Positions 15,319 through 25,157 of a stretch of 35,860 bases of DNA are shown piece by piece. Both the position numbers and the translations under genes were made by a program. The notes under the pieces were generated by a model, which made no database searches, had not been told where the DNA came from, and worked only from the letters and a program-made list of their open reading frames with translations. The number at the start of each line of letters is the position of its first letter. Within the stretch, counting starts at the first letter, position 1. Source of the stretch: Lachnospiraceae bacterium (GTDB lineage: Bacteria; Bacillota; Clostridia; Lachnospirales; Lachnospiraceae). The stretch covers positions 1 through 35,860 of the forward strand of contig JAKSSF010000025.1 in the NCBI GenBank assembly GCA_024403235.1, written 5' to 3'.

Positions 15319-18300
15319 ATGGCAGCAGGATATAAAGTACGCGGAATAACTATTGAAATTAACGCTGATACAGCGGGTGTGATAGATGGATTAAAAGAGA
15401 TAGACAAATCTTTGGCCACTGCAAACAGAGCATTGCGGGATACAGAGAGACTATTAAAATTAGATCCAACAAATGTAACTTTGCTATCACAGAGGCAGGA
15501 TTATCTAAATTCTGCAATAGAAGATACAGCAAAGAAACTGGAAAAAGAAAAAGAGCTTCTTGAGAAATTACAAAATGGTCCTGACTCAGATAAGACCACA
15601 GAGCAACAAAACGCTTTGGCCAGACAGATTGAAGATACAACCATGCGAATGGAAAAGTATAAATCTGAATTGGATAAAACGAAAGATGCTTTGAATGGGG
15701 TGAGCCAGGGAACTGAGAAAGCTGAAACCGAAACAAAAAAATACACTGATATAATTACACAGTTAAGTAGATTAGAGTTTTTTGGCAAAATCTCAGACGA
15801 GGCAAAAGAATTAGTAGAAGCAATGACGGAATGTGTGGAAGTTTCTACTAAATTTGAAACCTCTATGGCAAAGATTGAGACGCTGGCTCATGCCGGAGAT
15901 GGACTTGGCAAGATGGCAGATGAAATTAAAAAAAATGCACAGTCTATCGGCGTTTCTGCAACGAATTTGGGAGAAGCTGTTTATCAGGCAATGTCTGCAG
16001 GTGTAGACCAAAGCCACGCGATTGAGTTTGCAGCAAATGCAACAAGGCTTGCAATTGGTGGTTTCACGGAAGCTGCAACAACAGTGGATATTGTTACTAC
16101 TGCATTAAATGCTTATGGTCTTGAAATGGAAGATTCAGGACACATAATGGATAACCTGATTACCACACAGAATTTAGGTAAAACAACTGTAGATGAATTG
16201 GCAGCTTCAATGGGTAAGGTTATTCCTACTGCAAGCGCATACAATGTGAATATTGACAACCTGGCAGCAGCTTATGCAGAGCTTACTGCAAAGGGTATTA
16301 AAACAAAGATTTCCACTACAGACTTAAACGCTATGCTCAGTGAATTGGGTGATAGCAGTAAGGATGTAAACGCTATCATACAAGAATTATCAGGACAGAC
16401 ATTCGGACAGTTCATGGCAGAAGGCAATTCCCTTGCAGATGTAATGAAATTGCTGTGGGAGTATGCAGGAGAAGATAAGGAAGCATTTTATGGTTTGTGG
16501 AGCCAGAGTGCAGCCGCAACAGCTGCTTTCAATATAGCATCGGACGGTGGAGCAAGATTTAATGAAATACTTGCAGAAATGAAAAATAATGCAGGTGCAG
16601 CAGATGAAGCATTTGGAATTATGGCAGAAACTAGCGAAATGCTGGATGAAAGATTCCAAGCTACTGCAGATAATTTCAAAATGGCAATCGGTGATGCACT
16701 CATACCTATTTTAGACCAGGTAAAAGAAGTTGGTATGGAAGCATTAGAGCCGGTAACAGAGTTCATAGAAGCGCATCCGGAATTAGTAAGAGCTATCGCA
16801 GGGATGACAGCTGGAATTGTAGGGGCTACGACTGCGTTAACTGCATTAGCAGCTATTGTAACTGTATTTAGTTTACTTTCAGGGCATATTTTGCAGATAG
16901 CAGCAGTTCTTGGTACTGGAGCGTTAGTTGGAGGAGTGGCAGCACTTGCACTTGGAATGGAAGAAGGTGCAACAAGTGCAGCACAGCTAAATTATGAGCT
17001 GAATAAGACAGTAGAAAATCTGAATGCAAGTACGCAGAAATATGGTCAAAACACAGAAGAAGTAGAAAAGCTAGCAAGAACAATAAAAAATCTGAATAGT
17101 ATTGAAAAATTAGAAGGAGAACAAAAGACAGATCTTGCGGTAGCAGTTGAAAAATGGAATTCAATGATGGACGTATCTAATCAGCTGATATTAGATAATA
17201 CAGGTCACATTGAAGGAAATACGGAAGCCATTGCTAGAAATATAGAAATGGCATACAAAGAATATGAATTAGCGCAAAAGCAAGAAGAAGCAAAAGAGAT
17301 ATTAGAAGCATACATAGAAGCAAAGGAAGCTTTAGCGGAAGCAGACTTAAGAGTAGCAGAGGCAGAAAATGCACTAGCAGAAGCTTCTAAGATGAACGAA
17401 TCATATTATGATGAGTGCATCATAAAGGTAAATGCGGAAAAGGATGCAAGAGACCAGTTACAGAGTACAGTAGAACAACTGTCAATACGCTATGACGAAT
17501 TAACAGGAAGCTTAGACGAAAATTCAAATGCTCAGGAAGAAAATAATAGTGCCACTGAAGAGGGAACAAGACTGACTGCAGCACAGCAGGAGGAGCTGGA
17601 TAAACTTGTAGAGAAATATCAGAATGCGGTTGAAGCTGCTAGATCTTCCTTGGAAGGGCAGAGAGAAGCGTTTGAGAATCTTTTTGAAGGAACTCACAAA
17701 ACCACAGAACAGATTGCAGAAGATTTAAAGAAACAAGCGGAGGGAATGACGGAATATGCAAATCTGATTGCAGAAGCATATCAGATTATGCAGCAAAACG
17801 AAGATGCAGAAGGAATACTGGAATATTACATCTCAAAAGGACCGGATGCGGCCAAAGAATTGGATAATCTGGTAGAAGCGTGTAAAAATGGAGCATCAAG
17901 CTTCGATGAGGCGGTTGCGTCATTTAATGAAACGCAGACTTTGCTAGATACCATTTCGGAAATGACAGGAGCCATTGAAACAGGATACTTAGAGCCAATG
18001 GAAGGTCTGATAGATTCTCTGGGAGAAAACTTCGAACAAATTAACGAAGCTTTTTCAGAGAATTATTCTACACAGTTAGAGAGTGCAGAGGAACATTCTA
18101 CTGCCATGACAGAGGCACAGACAGGAACTGTTACGGGAATGACACAGGCTGTTACGGATAATGCTCCTGCATTGGCAGCAGCTCATAAGCAGATGATGGA
18201 GGATTGTATCAAAGAAGCTAAAAACGCACTTGGATATGATGAAGCAACAGGAAGATCTACTAAATTCTATGAACTAGGAATGAAAATAGACCAGTCTGTG

Positions 18301-18435
18301 GCAGATGGTATTTTGGATAACATGGGAGTAGTGGCGGCAGCATTGCAATCTTGTGTGGATAATGCTATTGAAAGTTTGGATTTCAGTGCGATTTCTGCAA
18401 AAATCAATTCTGCTTTAGGGGCGGCGTTTGGCTAG
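15319..18435 (+). CDS. Tape measure protein
   Basis: This is the longest gene in the window (1038 aa). Residues 1-150 are coiled coil and 150-480 resemble the TP901-type minor tail core (KFETSMAKIETLAHAGDGL, VDIVTTALNAYGLEMEDSG). A hydrophobic stretch of about 55 residues (about 490-547) may enter the host membrane during DNA ejection, followed by further long Ala/Glu-rich coiled coil. Its length sets tail length: at about 1.5 A per residue it would give roughly 155 nm, an estimate by the usual rule. AGGAG at 15,309-15,313 is the ribosome site. Confidence 0.95.
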   Translation: MAAGYKVRGITIEINADTAGVIDGLKEIDKSLATANRALRDTERLLKLDPTNVTLLSQRQDYLNSAIEDTAKKLEKEKELLEKLQNGPDSDKTTEQQNALARQIEDTTMRMEKYKSELDKTKDALNGVSQGTEKAETETKKYTDIITQLSRLEFFGKISDEAKELVEAMTECVEVSTKFETSMAKIETLAHAGDGLGKMADEIKKNAQSIGVSATNLGEAVYQAMSAGVDQSHAIEFAANATRLAIGGFTEAATTVDIVTTALNAYGLEMEDSGHIMDNLITTQNLGKTTVDELAASMGKVIPTASAYNVNIDNLAAAYAELTAKGIKTKISTTDLNAMLSELGDSSKDVNAIIQELSGQTFGQFMAEGNSLADVMKLLWEYAGEDKEAFYGLWSQSAAATAAFNIASDGGARFNEILAEMKNNAGAADEAFGIMAETSEMLDERFQATADNFKMAIGDALIPILDQVKEVGMEALEPVTEFIEAHPELVRAIAGMTAGIVGATTALTALAAIVTVFSLLSGHILQIAAVLGTGALVGGVAALALGMEEGATSAAQLNYELNKTVENLNASTQKYGQNTEEVEKLARTIKNLNSIEKLEGEQKTDLAVAVEKWNSMMDVSNQLILDNTGHIEGNTEAIARNIEMAYKEYELAQKQEEAKEILEAYIEAKEALAEADLRVAEAENALAEASKMNESYYDECIIKVNAEKDARDQLQSTVEQLSIRYDELTGSLDENSNAQEENNSATEEGTRLTAAQQEELDKLVEKYQNAVEAARSSLEGQREAFENLFEGTHKTTEQIAEDLKKQAEGMTEYANLIAEAYQIMQQNEDAEGILEYYISKGPDAAKELDNLVEACKNGASSFDEAVASFNETQTLLDTISEMTGAIETGYLEPMEGLIDSLGENFEQINEAFSENYSTQLESAEEHSTAMTEAQTGTVTGMTQAVTDNAPALAAAHKQMMEDCIKEAKNALGYDEATGRSTKFYELGMKIDQSVADGILDNMGVVAAALQSCVDNAIESLDFSAISAKINSALGAAFG

Positions 18436-18443
18436 GAGGGAAT

Positions 18444-19271
18444 ATGAGAGAATTTTATTTAATAAACGGAAACGGAATCAAGTATTCCCTCATGGATGTA
18501 GAACATTGGCTATATAAACCAAAAAATTTAGGGGCGAATTTTTCAAATAAGTACGAGCAAATAGATTCAGAATTTGTTCGTACTAGAAGAATTGCGAAGC
18601 CGAAGGATCCTAAAGGCAAAATTCTATTCACGGGAAAAAATAAGTATGAAGATTATTATAACTTCATAATGTTTCTTGCAGTCGAGCCATTAACTCTTCT
18701 GTATAAGAGTAACGATTTATACAGAGCGAAAGTAGACTTAAAGGAAATTGATAAAACTGAAATCGAGGGTGGAATACTGGAATGCGATATCAGTTTTAAG
18801 CGATGCTCCCGGTGGTTCAAAGAAATAACGATTTTGAATGATGAACCTGAAACAGGTGGAAAGGTATATCCATATAAGTATATTTATAAGTACATGGAAT
18901 ACGAGGCACAGCAGGCCACATTTGATTCAGACAGCGGTTACGATTCACCAATGAAATTAACTATATTTGGACCGGTAGAAAATCCCATTTGGAAACACTA
19001 CCTAAATAACGAACTGATAGCAACAGGAAAGATATTTGCAAGTGTTAGAACTGGAAGAAGAATTGTAATCGATGGTACCAAAATTCCTTATAGTATCCGG
19101 GAAATGGATAATAGCGGAAAGGTAATAAGAGACCTTTACCAGTATTCGGATTTCGATACACAGAGATTTTTCAATATTAAGATGGGAAGAAATCGAATCA
19201 CGGTAGAGCATGACGGTTCAAATAGTTTAGGGTTAGCAGTAGAGGCTAGGTTAGAATATGAGACAGTTTAA
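18444..19271 (+). CDS. Distal tail protein (Dit-like)
   Basis: The 275-residue protein opens MREFYLINGNGIKYSLMDVEHWLYKPKNLG, which is the usual start of the siphovirus tail-component/Dit family, and has the galectin-like C-terminal half (PMKLTIFGPVENPIWKHYLN...). It forms the hub ring joining the tail tube to the baseplate. It overlaps the next gene by 14 bases. Confidence 0.85.
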   Translation: MREFYLINGNGIKYSLMDVEHWLYKPKNLGANFSNKYEQIDSEFVRTRRIAKPKDPKGKILFTGKNKYEDYYNFIMFLAVEPLTLLYKSNDLYRAKVDLKEIDKTEIEGGILECDISFKRCSRWFKEITILNDEPETGGKVYPYKYIYKYMEYEAQQATFDSDSGYDSPMKLTIFGPVENPIWKHYLNNELIATGKIFASVRTGRRIVIDGTKIPYSIREMDNSGKVIRDLYQYSDFDTQRFFNIKMGRNRITVEHDGSNSLGLAVEARLEYETV

Positions 19272-20361
19272 TGTAGAAATCTTTGATAGAGATATGAATT
19301 TTGTCTGTAATACAGTTACTGATAATCCAAAAGTAAGAGAAGATTATCTTGATCCGGAGAAGTACACTGTTGATTTAACAGGAATACAATCCGGATTAGG
19401 GTATTTCATACATTTATTAAGTGAAAAAGAAAAATACATAGGAATCATAACTGCATTCGAAGATAAAAAGGACGGTGAGAAAAAACTAACAATATGTGAG
19501 ATACCGAGCCTGTTCGATGTAGAAATGATTATAGATGTAGAAGACTTTGATTATTCTATGGAAAACTACATTAAGAAGTGGATTGAAGCATTGTTTAAGG
19601 ACGGTGACAGCGAGATGGCATTGCCATTAACAGTAAATGTTTCAAGCGAGACACTAAACTGGTCCATAGATTACAAGATATTAAATGAAGTAGAAGAGGA
19701 CGAGGAGAAGCCACCAGTTACGGTGGCAAAAATCAACCTCTTTGACGATGTAATTCTTCCAGCATTTACACAATATCAAATCAGACTAGATTACAGTATA
19801 GACCTAACACAAAAAAAGATTGTTATCGATATTGGAAAGAATGAAGCAGAAACAATAAAGATAGAATCAGATGCGAAGAATATCATAGATAAGAGTGTTA
19901 TTATTCGAAAATCAACCAGACAGACTAACAAAATTCTTGTATATGACAGGGAAAATTACAATAATTTTGTAACCTACTACCTGCATCCGGATGATTCATA
20001 CGATAAGAATGATACAGACAGAGTATCCCCGGTATCCTACAAAATACTGGAAGCAAAAAAGGAAACAGAAAAAGAGGGAGATGTAGAGGTAGTCACAAAG
20101 ACATTTGAAGAAGCTGCTCATGAAAAGGCTGGGGAGAATTTCTCAAAGAATAAATACACGAATTGTATAACATTGAAAATGATAAGTGATGATGAACTTA
20201 TCAATCCTTCTAGTTTGAAGGTTGGCCAAAAGGTTTCTATAGTCTCAGATGAAATAGAATATGCTTCCATTTTATCCGGAAGAAATGTTACTGAAACCAC
20301 TGAACTAATATTTGGAACAATTAGATTAGAATTAACCAAAATGTTGAAAGGAAGGGCTTAG
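19258..20361 (+). CDS. Tail-associated hub protein (Tal / Gp37-like)
   Basis: The 367-residue protein lies directly after Dit and fits the baseplate hub family typified by Siphovirus Gp37: an opening QFNVEIFDRDMNFVCNTV, a central beta-rich region, and an end resembling gp27-type hubs (GQKVSIVSDEIEYASILSGRNVTETTELIFGTIRLE). No peptidase or lysozyme domain follows, so it is the short form of Tal. It caps the tail tube and probably opens at infection. Confidence 0.75.
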   Translation: MRQFNVEIFDRDMNFVCNTVTDNPKVREDYLDPEKYTVDLTGIQSGLGYFIHLLSEKEKYIGIITAFEDKKDGEKKLTICEIPSLFDVEMIIDVEDFDYSMENYIKKWIEALFKDGDSEMALPLTVNVSSETLNWSIDYKILNEVEEDEEKPPVTVAKINLFDDVILPAFTQYQIRLDYSIDLTQKKIVIDIGKNEAETIKIESDAKNIIDKSVIIRKSTRQTNKILVYDRENYNNFVTYYLHPDDSYDKNDTDRVSPVSYKILEAKKETEKEGDVEVVTKTFEEAAHEKAGENFSKNKYTNCITLKMISDDELINPSSLKVGQKVSIVSDEIEYASILSGRNVTETTELIFGTIRLELTKMLKGRA

Positions 20362-20362
20362 A

Positions 20363-21301
20363 ATGGCAGAACACATTCGAATGAAACAAGTTCCAGGTGG
20401 AACTGTAAGCGCGGTGGATGACCGTATTTTGTATGATGTAAACTTATCTTGTGGAATTATTGAAGGTTGCGAGATTTCATATCCTGGCAATAATATGATC
20501 CACATTAACGCAGGATATGGAATTATCAAAGGTGGGTTATTTGAAATGGATGACCATACACTTTATGTAGATTATGCAGAAGCTGGAGAAGTAACAGGAC
20601 AGGTATATTTACATTTCGATCCGGCAGCAGAAGACAAGCTTACTATTCTGTATGAAACAACACATACTCTTCATCAGATGGAACAGAATGAAGATTGTAA
20701 TTATCACAACAAAGTATATGAAATCCAGCTTTGTACATTTACAGCAACCACAACAGCACTTTTGAATGTGGAACAGACTTGGGTACGAGCAACCGGAGCA
20801 GTTGAGGTATTGGATAATCTTAACGAAATTATGGCAAATACGGATGCTAACAAGTGCGCCGGAGCACTGGCAGTTAAGCAACTAAACAGCAACTTGGGCG
20901 GGCTCGAATTCGGATTAATGGAAAACGGTAAGCCTGGATGGAAAGAACGAGGTGCTGATGCACTGGTCCCTTTTAAAGCTGACGCAGATTTCACTCTAAT
21001 ATCAAATGGTTTTATTGTTCCAGAAGACGGTTATATTATTGGATTTCTTACAATTGTAGGAAAGGGTTCTGGAGATCCATACGATAATCATTACACTGCA
21101 GCGAGTGGATACATAGATGTATCTGAAGATAGAGTTTGTACTATAAGTAAATCTGTAAACTCAACTAATGGTACATTTACTGGTGTTGTAAAATGTGCCG
21201 TACCAGTAAAAAAAGGTGATACTATTACAATTTCAATGACAAAATATGCTGGAGGAGGTAATTGGGCTTATACAGAAAGTGTAGTTTATTACATGAAGTA
21301 A
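20363..21301 (+). CDS. Baseplate / tail fibre protein with a C-terminal beta domain
   Basis: The 312-residue protein begins with a conserved baseplate-type module (PGGTVSAVDDRILYDVNLSCGIIEGCEI, GYGIIKGGLFEM) that resembles the upper baseplate proteins of Firmicutes siphoviruses. A helical linker follows at about 145-180 and a C-terminal 100-residue beta-sandwich-like domain starts near residue 205 (FKADADFTLISNGFIVPEDGYIIGF), probably a binding head. It is followed by a strong terminator, so it may end one transcript. Confidence 0.65.
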   Translation: MAEHIRMKQVPGGTVSAVDDRILYDVNLSCGIIEGCEISYPGNNMIHINAGYGIIKGGLFEMDDHTLYVDYAEAGEVTGQVYLHFDPAAEDKLTILYETTHTLHQMEQNEDCNYHNKVYEIQLCTFTATTTALLNVEQTWVRATGAVEVLDNLNEIMANTDANKCAGALAVKQLNSNLGGLEFGLMENGKPGWKERGADALVPFKADADFTLISNGFIVPEDGYIIGFLTIVGKGSGDPYDNHYTAASGYIDVSEDRVCTISKSVNSTNGTFTGVVKCAVPVKKGDTITISMTKYAGGGNWAYTESVVYYMK

Positions 21302-21342
21302 TATTATTGCACAATATAAACTTTTTAAATATAGAAACCATA

Positions 21343-21368
21343 AAAGGCATCGAAAGATGCCTTTTTTT
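21343..21368 (+). terminator. Rho-independent terminator within the tail cluster
   Basis: GGCATC (21,346-21,351) pairs with GATGCC (21,356-21,361) across a GAAA tetraloop, with A3 before and T7 after. It splits the tail operon between the baseplate gene and the Cna-B-like gene and overlaps a false ATG at 21,357. Confidence 0.9.
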
Positions 21369-21389
21369 AATACAGAAAGGAGAACAAAA

Positions 21390-22118
21390 ATGTTTGAATT
21401 GAAATTCAAAGAGCTGGAAGACATTTATCTGATTGATGATTTTTCCCAATCCGGGAACATAGTCACAATCAAATCAGAGAAAAGTATTCCAGACAACACA
21501 TCCGGATTCTACTTAAGTAGGGAAGGGAAAGGAGACAGATGGGACTATACGAAGTTTACTACTATCTATAGGAAACTGAGCAAAACAGAAATACAATTCT
21601 CAAATGATGGTTCTGTATATGTTACACCAAAGAAAGATATTACAGTCTCAGTAAATTGGCAGGATGGAGATAATGTGTATCAGATTCGGCCGGAAAGTGT
21701 AACGATTACAGTTCTAAAAGACGGAAAGAAAAGCGTTATGCCGGAACTGTCAGAAGAAAACCACTGGAAGAAATTGTACAAAGATAGACCGGCAGAGAGT
21801 GAATTCACAATAGAAGCACCGGACTTGGAAAGATATCAAAAAGATGTATCCGGTACATCAGTAACTTATTCAGTTTATATTCCACAGCCAAGACAAGTAT
21901 CTACAGATGATGTAGCAAGATGCCTTGTTTCTTTTTACGAGAAGAAAGAAGTAGAAGGACTGGAAAATATTTACGCTGCATATTGTGAGAACGGAATTAA
22001 GAATTTCTTTGATTTGCCAGCAAGAATAGCAGAAAAAGTAAATGGAGTAATTGCTGCAGACGGATTCATGGTAAATGAAGACGGAACAGTAAGCCTAAGG
22101 CCAATCAACCAGGAATAA
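21390..22118 (+). CDS. Tail/baseplate protein with a Cna-B-like domain (242 aa)
   Basis: AAAGGAGAACAAAA precedes the ATG at 21,390. Residues about 84-164 follow the Cna protein B-type pattern: VSVNWQDGDN, IRPESVTITVLKDGK, LSEENHWKKLYKDRP and VTYSVY. Cna-B domains are rigid stalk modules of Gram-positive adhesins. Here it may hold an adhesive tip or bind polysaccharide. The N-terminus is beta-rich and the C-terminus has a helix (ARCLVSFYEKKEVEGLENIY). No LPXTG or signal peptide is present, so it is a virion part rather than a cell-wall protein. Confidence 0.55.
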   Translation: MFELKFKELEDIYLIDDFSQSGNIVTIKSEKSIPDNTSGFYLSREGKGDRWDYTKFTTIYRKLSKTEIQFSNDGSVYVTPKKDITVSVNWQDGDNVYQIRPESVTITVLKDGKKSVMPELSEENHWKKLYKDRPAESEFTIEAPDLERYQKDVSGTSVTYSVYIPQPRQVSTDDVARCLVSFYEKKEVEGLENIYAAYCENGIKNFFDLPARIAEKVNGVIAADGFMVNEDGTVSLRPINQE

Positions 22119-22156
22119 AGGCAAAGCATTTAAATAAATAACCAGGGAGGAAAGTT

Positions 22157-22465
22157 ATGATCAGAGGAACTACACCAACGATTGAACTGGAACTTTTGAA
22201 TCTAAAAATTGACGATATCAAAAGTGCCTATGTAACAATCAAACAGGGTGATGTGGAGATCACCAAAGAATTGGACGGAGGCATTCAGGTGGATAGAGAA
22301 AACAATATCCTGAGAGTGAAGCTTACTCAGAAAGAAACACTTAGATTTTGCAAGAAGCCGGTAAAAGTTCAGCTTAGAGCAGTATTGAATAATGATACGG
22401 TTGTTGCAAGCGACATCTTCACAAGAGAAATGGAAGATGTATTGTTGGGAGGTGAGATTTTATGA
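22157..22465 (+). CDS. Small baseplate-associated protein (102 aa)
   Basis: The product begins MIRGTTPTIELELLNLKIDDIKSAYVTIKQ and has a KLTQKETLRF strand pair, a pattern common in small proteins of Firmicutes siphovirus baseplate loci. AGGGAGGAAAG precedes the ATG, and the gene overlaps the next by 4 bases. A structural role near the tail tip is inferred from the family and position. Confidence 0.7.
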   Translation: MIRGTTPTIELELLNLKIDDIKSAYVTIKQGDVEITKELDGGIQVDRENNILRVKLTQKETLRFCKKPVKVQLRAVLNNDTVVASDIFTREMEDVLLGGEIL

Positions 22466-23397
22466 GCCACTGTTCATGTGAATGTGAAAACAGAATCAGA
22501 GTAAAAATCAAAGACCTTTATAAGGTTGGACCTGCCGGAGAAATCGGGGAGAGATTGCCAAACTATAATGGAAGTTATACGGTAACACCGAACGATCAGG
22601 AGCAGGTATTGTACACTGCCAATAAGTCTTTGTCACAGAATATCGTTGTGCATGCTGTAGAAACAGTGCAGCAGGGGGGTACAGCCACAGGAGAAGATAT
22701 TCTTACTGGAAAGACTGCTTTTGTGAACGGGCAGGAAGTACAAGGACAGATGGCAGACAATGGAAGCGTAAGCAAAACCATTTCTACCAAAAATCAGTCT
22801 GTTCAAATTGAAAGAGGATTTCATTCCGGTAGCGGTAGCGTAACGATTGCACCTGCAGAACAGCAGAAGATTGTACCAGAGAACATCAAAGCCGGTGTCA
22901 ACATTCTTGGTGCCGTAGGTAGTTACGCAGGAGAAGATGCACCGGTTCTTCCGGGAAACGCTACTGCATCAGATATTTTGCAGGGAAAAACAGCCTATGT
23001 ATATGGACAGGAAGTGACAGGTAATATTCCTGTAAAAGGTGCAGTATCAGAAACCATTTCGGACAAGAGCCAGCGTGTAACAATCGAAAGAGGTTATCAC
23101 GATGGAAACGGTGGAGTGAAACTGGATCCACAGGAAGTACAGAAGCTGATTCCTGAAAATATAAAGCAGGGTGTATTGTTATTCGGAACAGAAGGTAATT
23201 ATACCGGAGCCGGTAATATTAAATCACAAAGTAAAGTAGTGACACCTTCGAACCAAAATCAGGTAATCGTTCCTGATGCGGGATATGATTATTTGTCACA
23301 GGTTACTGTAGAAGAAATTCAGGCAGCAAATGTTATTGATGGAGCAACAAGCAGACAGTCAAATGCAAAAGGCGGTACAACCGTAACTATTGGTTAG
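22462..23397 (+). CDS. Repetitive tail fibre-like protein (311 aa)
   Basis: Two tandem modules of about 80 residues, at about 78-157 and 169-248, share the pattern DIL.GKTA.V.GQEV.G followed by ERG.H..G.G and IPENIK.GV...G. Beta-rich end caps with related sequence flank them at 35-65 and 255-290. The N-terminus is Cys-rich (MSHCSCECEN). Such repeats form elongated trimeric fibre shafts in other phages. The gene overlaps its upstream neighbour by 4 bases and its stop is within the ribosome site of the next gene. Confidence 0.7.
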   Translation: MSHCSCECENRIRVKIKDLYKVGPAGEIGERLPNYNGSYTVTPNDQEQVLYTANKSLSQNIVVHAVETVQQGGTATGEDILTGKTAFVNGQEVQGQMADNGSVSKTISTKNQSVQIERGFHSGSGSVTIAPAEQQKIVPENIKAGVNILGAVGSYAGEDAPVLPGNATASDILQGKTAYVYGQEVTGNIPVKGAVSETISDKSQRVTIERGYHDGNGGVKLDPQEVQKLIPENIKQGVLLFGTEGNYTGAGNIKSQSKVVTPSNQNQVIVPDAGYDYLSQVTVEEIQAANVIDGATSRQSNAKGGTTVTIG

Positions 23398-23407
23398 GAG
23401 GAAAAAC

Positions 23408-25141
23408 ATGGCAGTAAATAAAGTAGTTTTAAGAGGTGAAACACTGATTGACTTAACAGAGGATACAGTAACACCGGAAACGCTTGCATTAGGAGCCACA
23501 GCACATGATGCAAGTGGAAATCAAATTGTTGGAGAAATGGAGGCAGGAGAACCAGTGAAAGAGTATAACAAATTTGTAGTAGTAGGAGTTACAGGACAGT
23601 CTAACTCAGTCGGATATGATGAATCACCATTAACTATGTTTGATGTTCCAAGAGATCCGGCAAGAATTATGCAGTATTCAAACAGTCTCAAACCATTAAC
23701 TTATATGGCTGAGAGTATTCAGATGATGAATAGCGTTGGTATTAGAAATCAGACAGCAGCAGCTAATGAAAGAATGACAAAAGATGCTTGGGTTGATGAA
23801 GAAAGAAGAACACAGGCAAAGACAAAAGGTATTCACTTACCACTTGCAAACCTTATCTGCGATGTTATTCCGGAAGATTACGGTGTGCTAATGGTTCCTG
23901 GTTCATACGGAGGTTTAGGTATAAACAATTTTACAAAAGGTTCAAGTCACTATAGTACTTTTGTATCAAGATTAAAAGCAGCAATGAACTCAAACGAAGA
24001 GAATATTTTCTGTGGTATTATTTGGTGCCAGGGAGAAAATAACTGTGGAAATGCTGGAGATGGTTACTTAAGCACTTTAAGGCAGTTGATTACTGATACA
24101 AATAATGAATTACAGGATTATGTAAAGAGATCTACACATGGAAGTATTACTGAAAAAGATTGGTACTTCTATGAATGGCCAGTATATTATAAAAAACTTG
24201 ATACGGGTGGTATTCTTCCTGCATTAAAAGGTTTCTTCGGTTCAAGATATGTACCGATTCCGGATGAAACACCACATAACACAACAATGTTTACTTCTGG
24301 TAATACAGAAGCGCATTTCGGTGACAACTCATTCAGAAAGACAATTGCTCCAAGAGTGTTCAACGCTATGCAGGCAAATGGTGCTTTCTTATGTAACAGC
24401 TACGATAATGACACTATTGTAGAAGTTCCAGAAGGTGGCGGTTCTGCAGATGTAGACCTTAGTAACTATGTAGATATGGAAACATACGATACATTGAATA
24501 AAAGATTTACTCTTACAGAAAAACTGTTGGAACAGATGAAAGAAGCAATGAAAGCAGGAGGTCTTGAACTTAATACGAAAATTAAGGTTACAAGTGATTT
24601 AATGACTGGGTATGGTCAGTTCGTATTAACAGAAACAGGTGCAAACTACGAAGGACCTAAAGGTGCTGGTACATATTGTAAGTATACTTCTGAAGGGTAC
24701 GATACATTCTTTATGGATACCAATGTTCAAAGCAATACAACATTCGGTTTAGTTGTAGCAATGAATAGAGAAACCAAAGAATACCTGTGGATCTATTCAC
24801 AGACAGGTGCTGTAATGAAGAACACAGATTCACCTAACGCTAATACATTCCAGACAACAAATGTTGGAGCGCAGGCTCTTAACAGTGCATTGCAGACAGT
24901 TGGTACATTCAAATTTATTAGAGAAGGTACTGTAATTAAAATCTACAAACAGAATGGTGAAGAGTGGACAAGCGTTAAGGATATTGATATTGCAAATGCA
25001 TTATCAAATATTGGTCTCAGCGGGGTGGATGATGAAAAAGCAGCTTATGTATGGGGCTTCTGTGTTGGTTGGTCAAATACTCTTAATAAGCAGGATTCTT
25101 CAAGACCTATGTGGGATAACCTGTATGTAGATAATCAGTAA
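23408..25141 (+). CDS. Tail tip protein with an SGNH / sialate O-acetylesterase-like domain (577 aa)
   Basis: AGGAGG (23,396-23,401) selects the ATG at 23,408. Residues 1-48 repeat the DILxGKTA-like module (LALGATAHDASGNQIVGEM) that joins it to the fibre. Residues 55-350 form an SGNH hydrolase: GQSNSVG (63-69, block I with the nucleophile S65), a block II-like PGSYGGLGINN, WCQGENN with Q208-G209-E210 (block III), and a late HF (H303). The usual Asp three residues before that His is not clearly present. A C-terminal 190-residue beta domain (from about 385) looks like a lectin-type binding head. It probably deacetylates host surface polysaccharide during adsorption. Confidence 0.75.
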   Translation: MAVNKVVLRGETLIDLTEDTVTPETLALGATAHDASGNQIVGEMEAGEPVKEYNKFVVVGVTGQSNSVGYDESPLTMFDVPRDPARIMQYSNSLKPLTYMAESIQMMNSVGIRNQTAAANERMTKDAWVDEERRTQAKTKGIHLPLANLICDVIPEDYGVLMVPGSYGGLGINNFTKGSSHYSTFVSRLKAAMNSNEENIFCGIIWCQGENNCGNAGDGYLSTLRQLITDTNNELQDYVKRSTHGSITEKDWYFYEWPVYYKKLDTGGILPALKGFFGSRYVPIPDETPHNTTMFTSGNTEAHFGDNSFRKTIAPRVFNAMQANGAFLCNSYDNDTIVEVPEGGGSADVDLSNYVDMETYDTLNKRFTLTEKLLEQMKEAMKAGGLELNTKIKVTSDLMTGYGQFVLTETGANYEGPKGAGTYCKYTSEGYDTFFMDTNVQSNTTFGLVVAMNRETKEYLWIYSQTGAVMKNTDSPNANTFQTTNVGAQALNSALQTVGTFKFIREGTVIKIYKQNGEEWTSVKDIDIANALSNIGLSGVDDEKAAYVWGFCVGWSNTLNKQDSSRPMWDNLYVDNQ

Positions 25142-25157
25142 TACTAGGAGGAAGAAC

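Noticed and set aside
21357..21389. ATG at 21,357 as the start of the Cna-B-like gene
   Set aside because: It lies in the terminator stem and would give MPFFN; AAAGGAG fits the ATG at 21,390.
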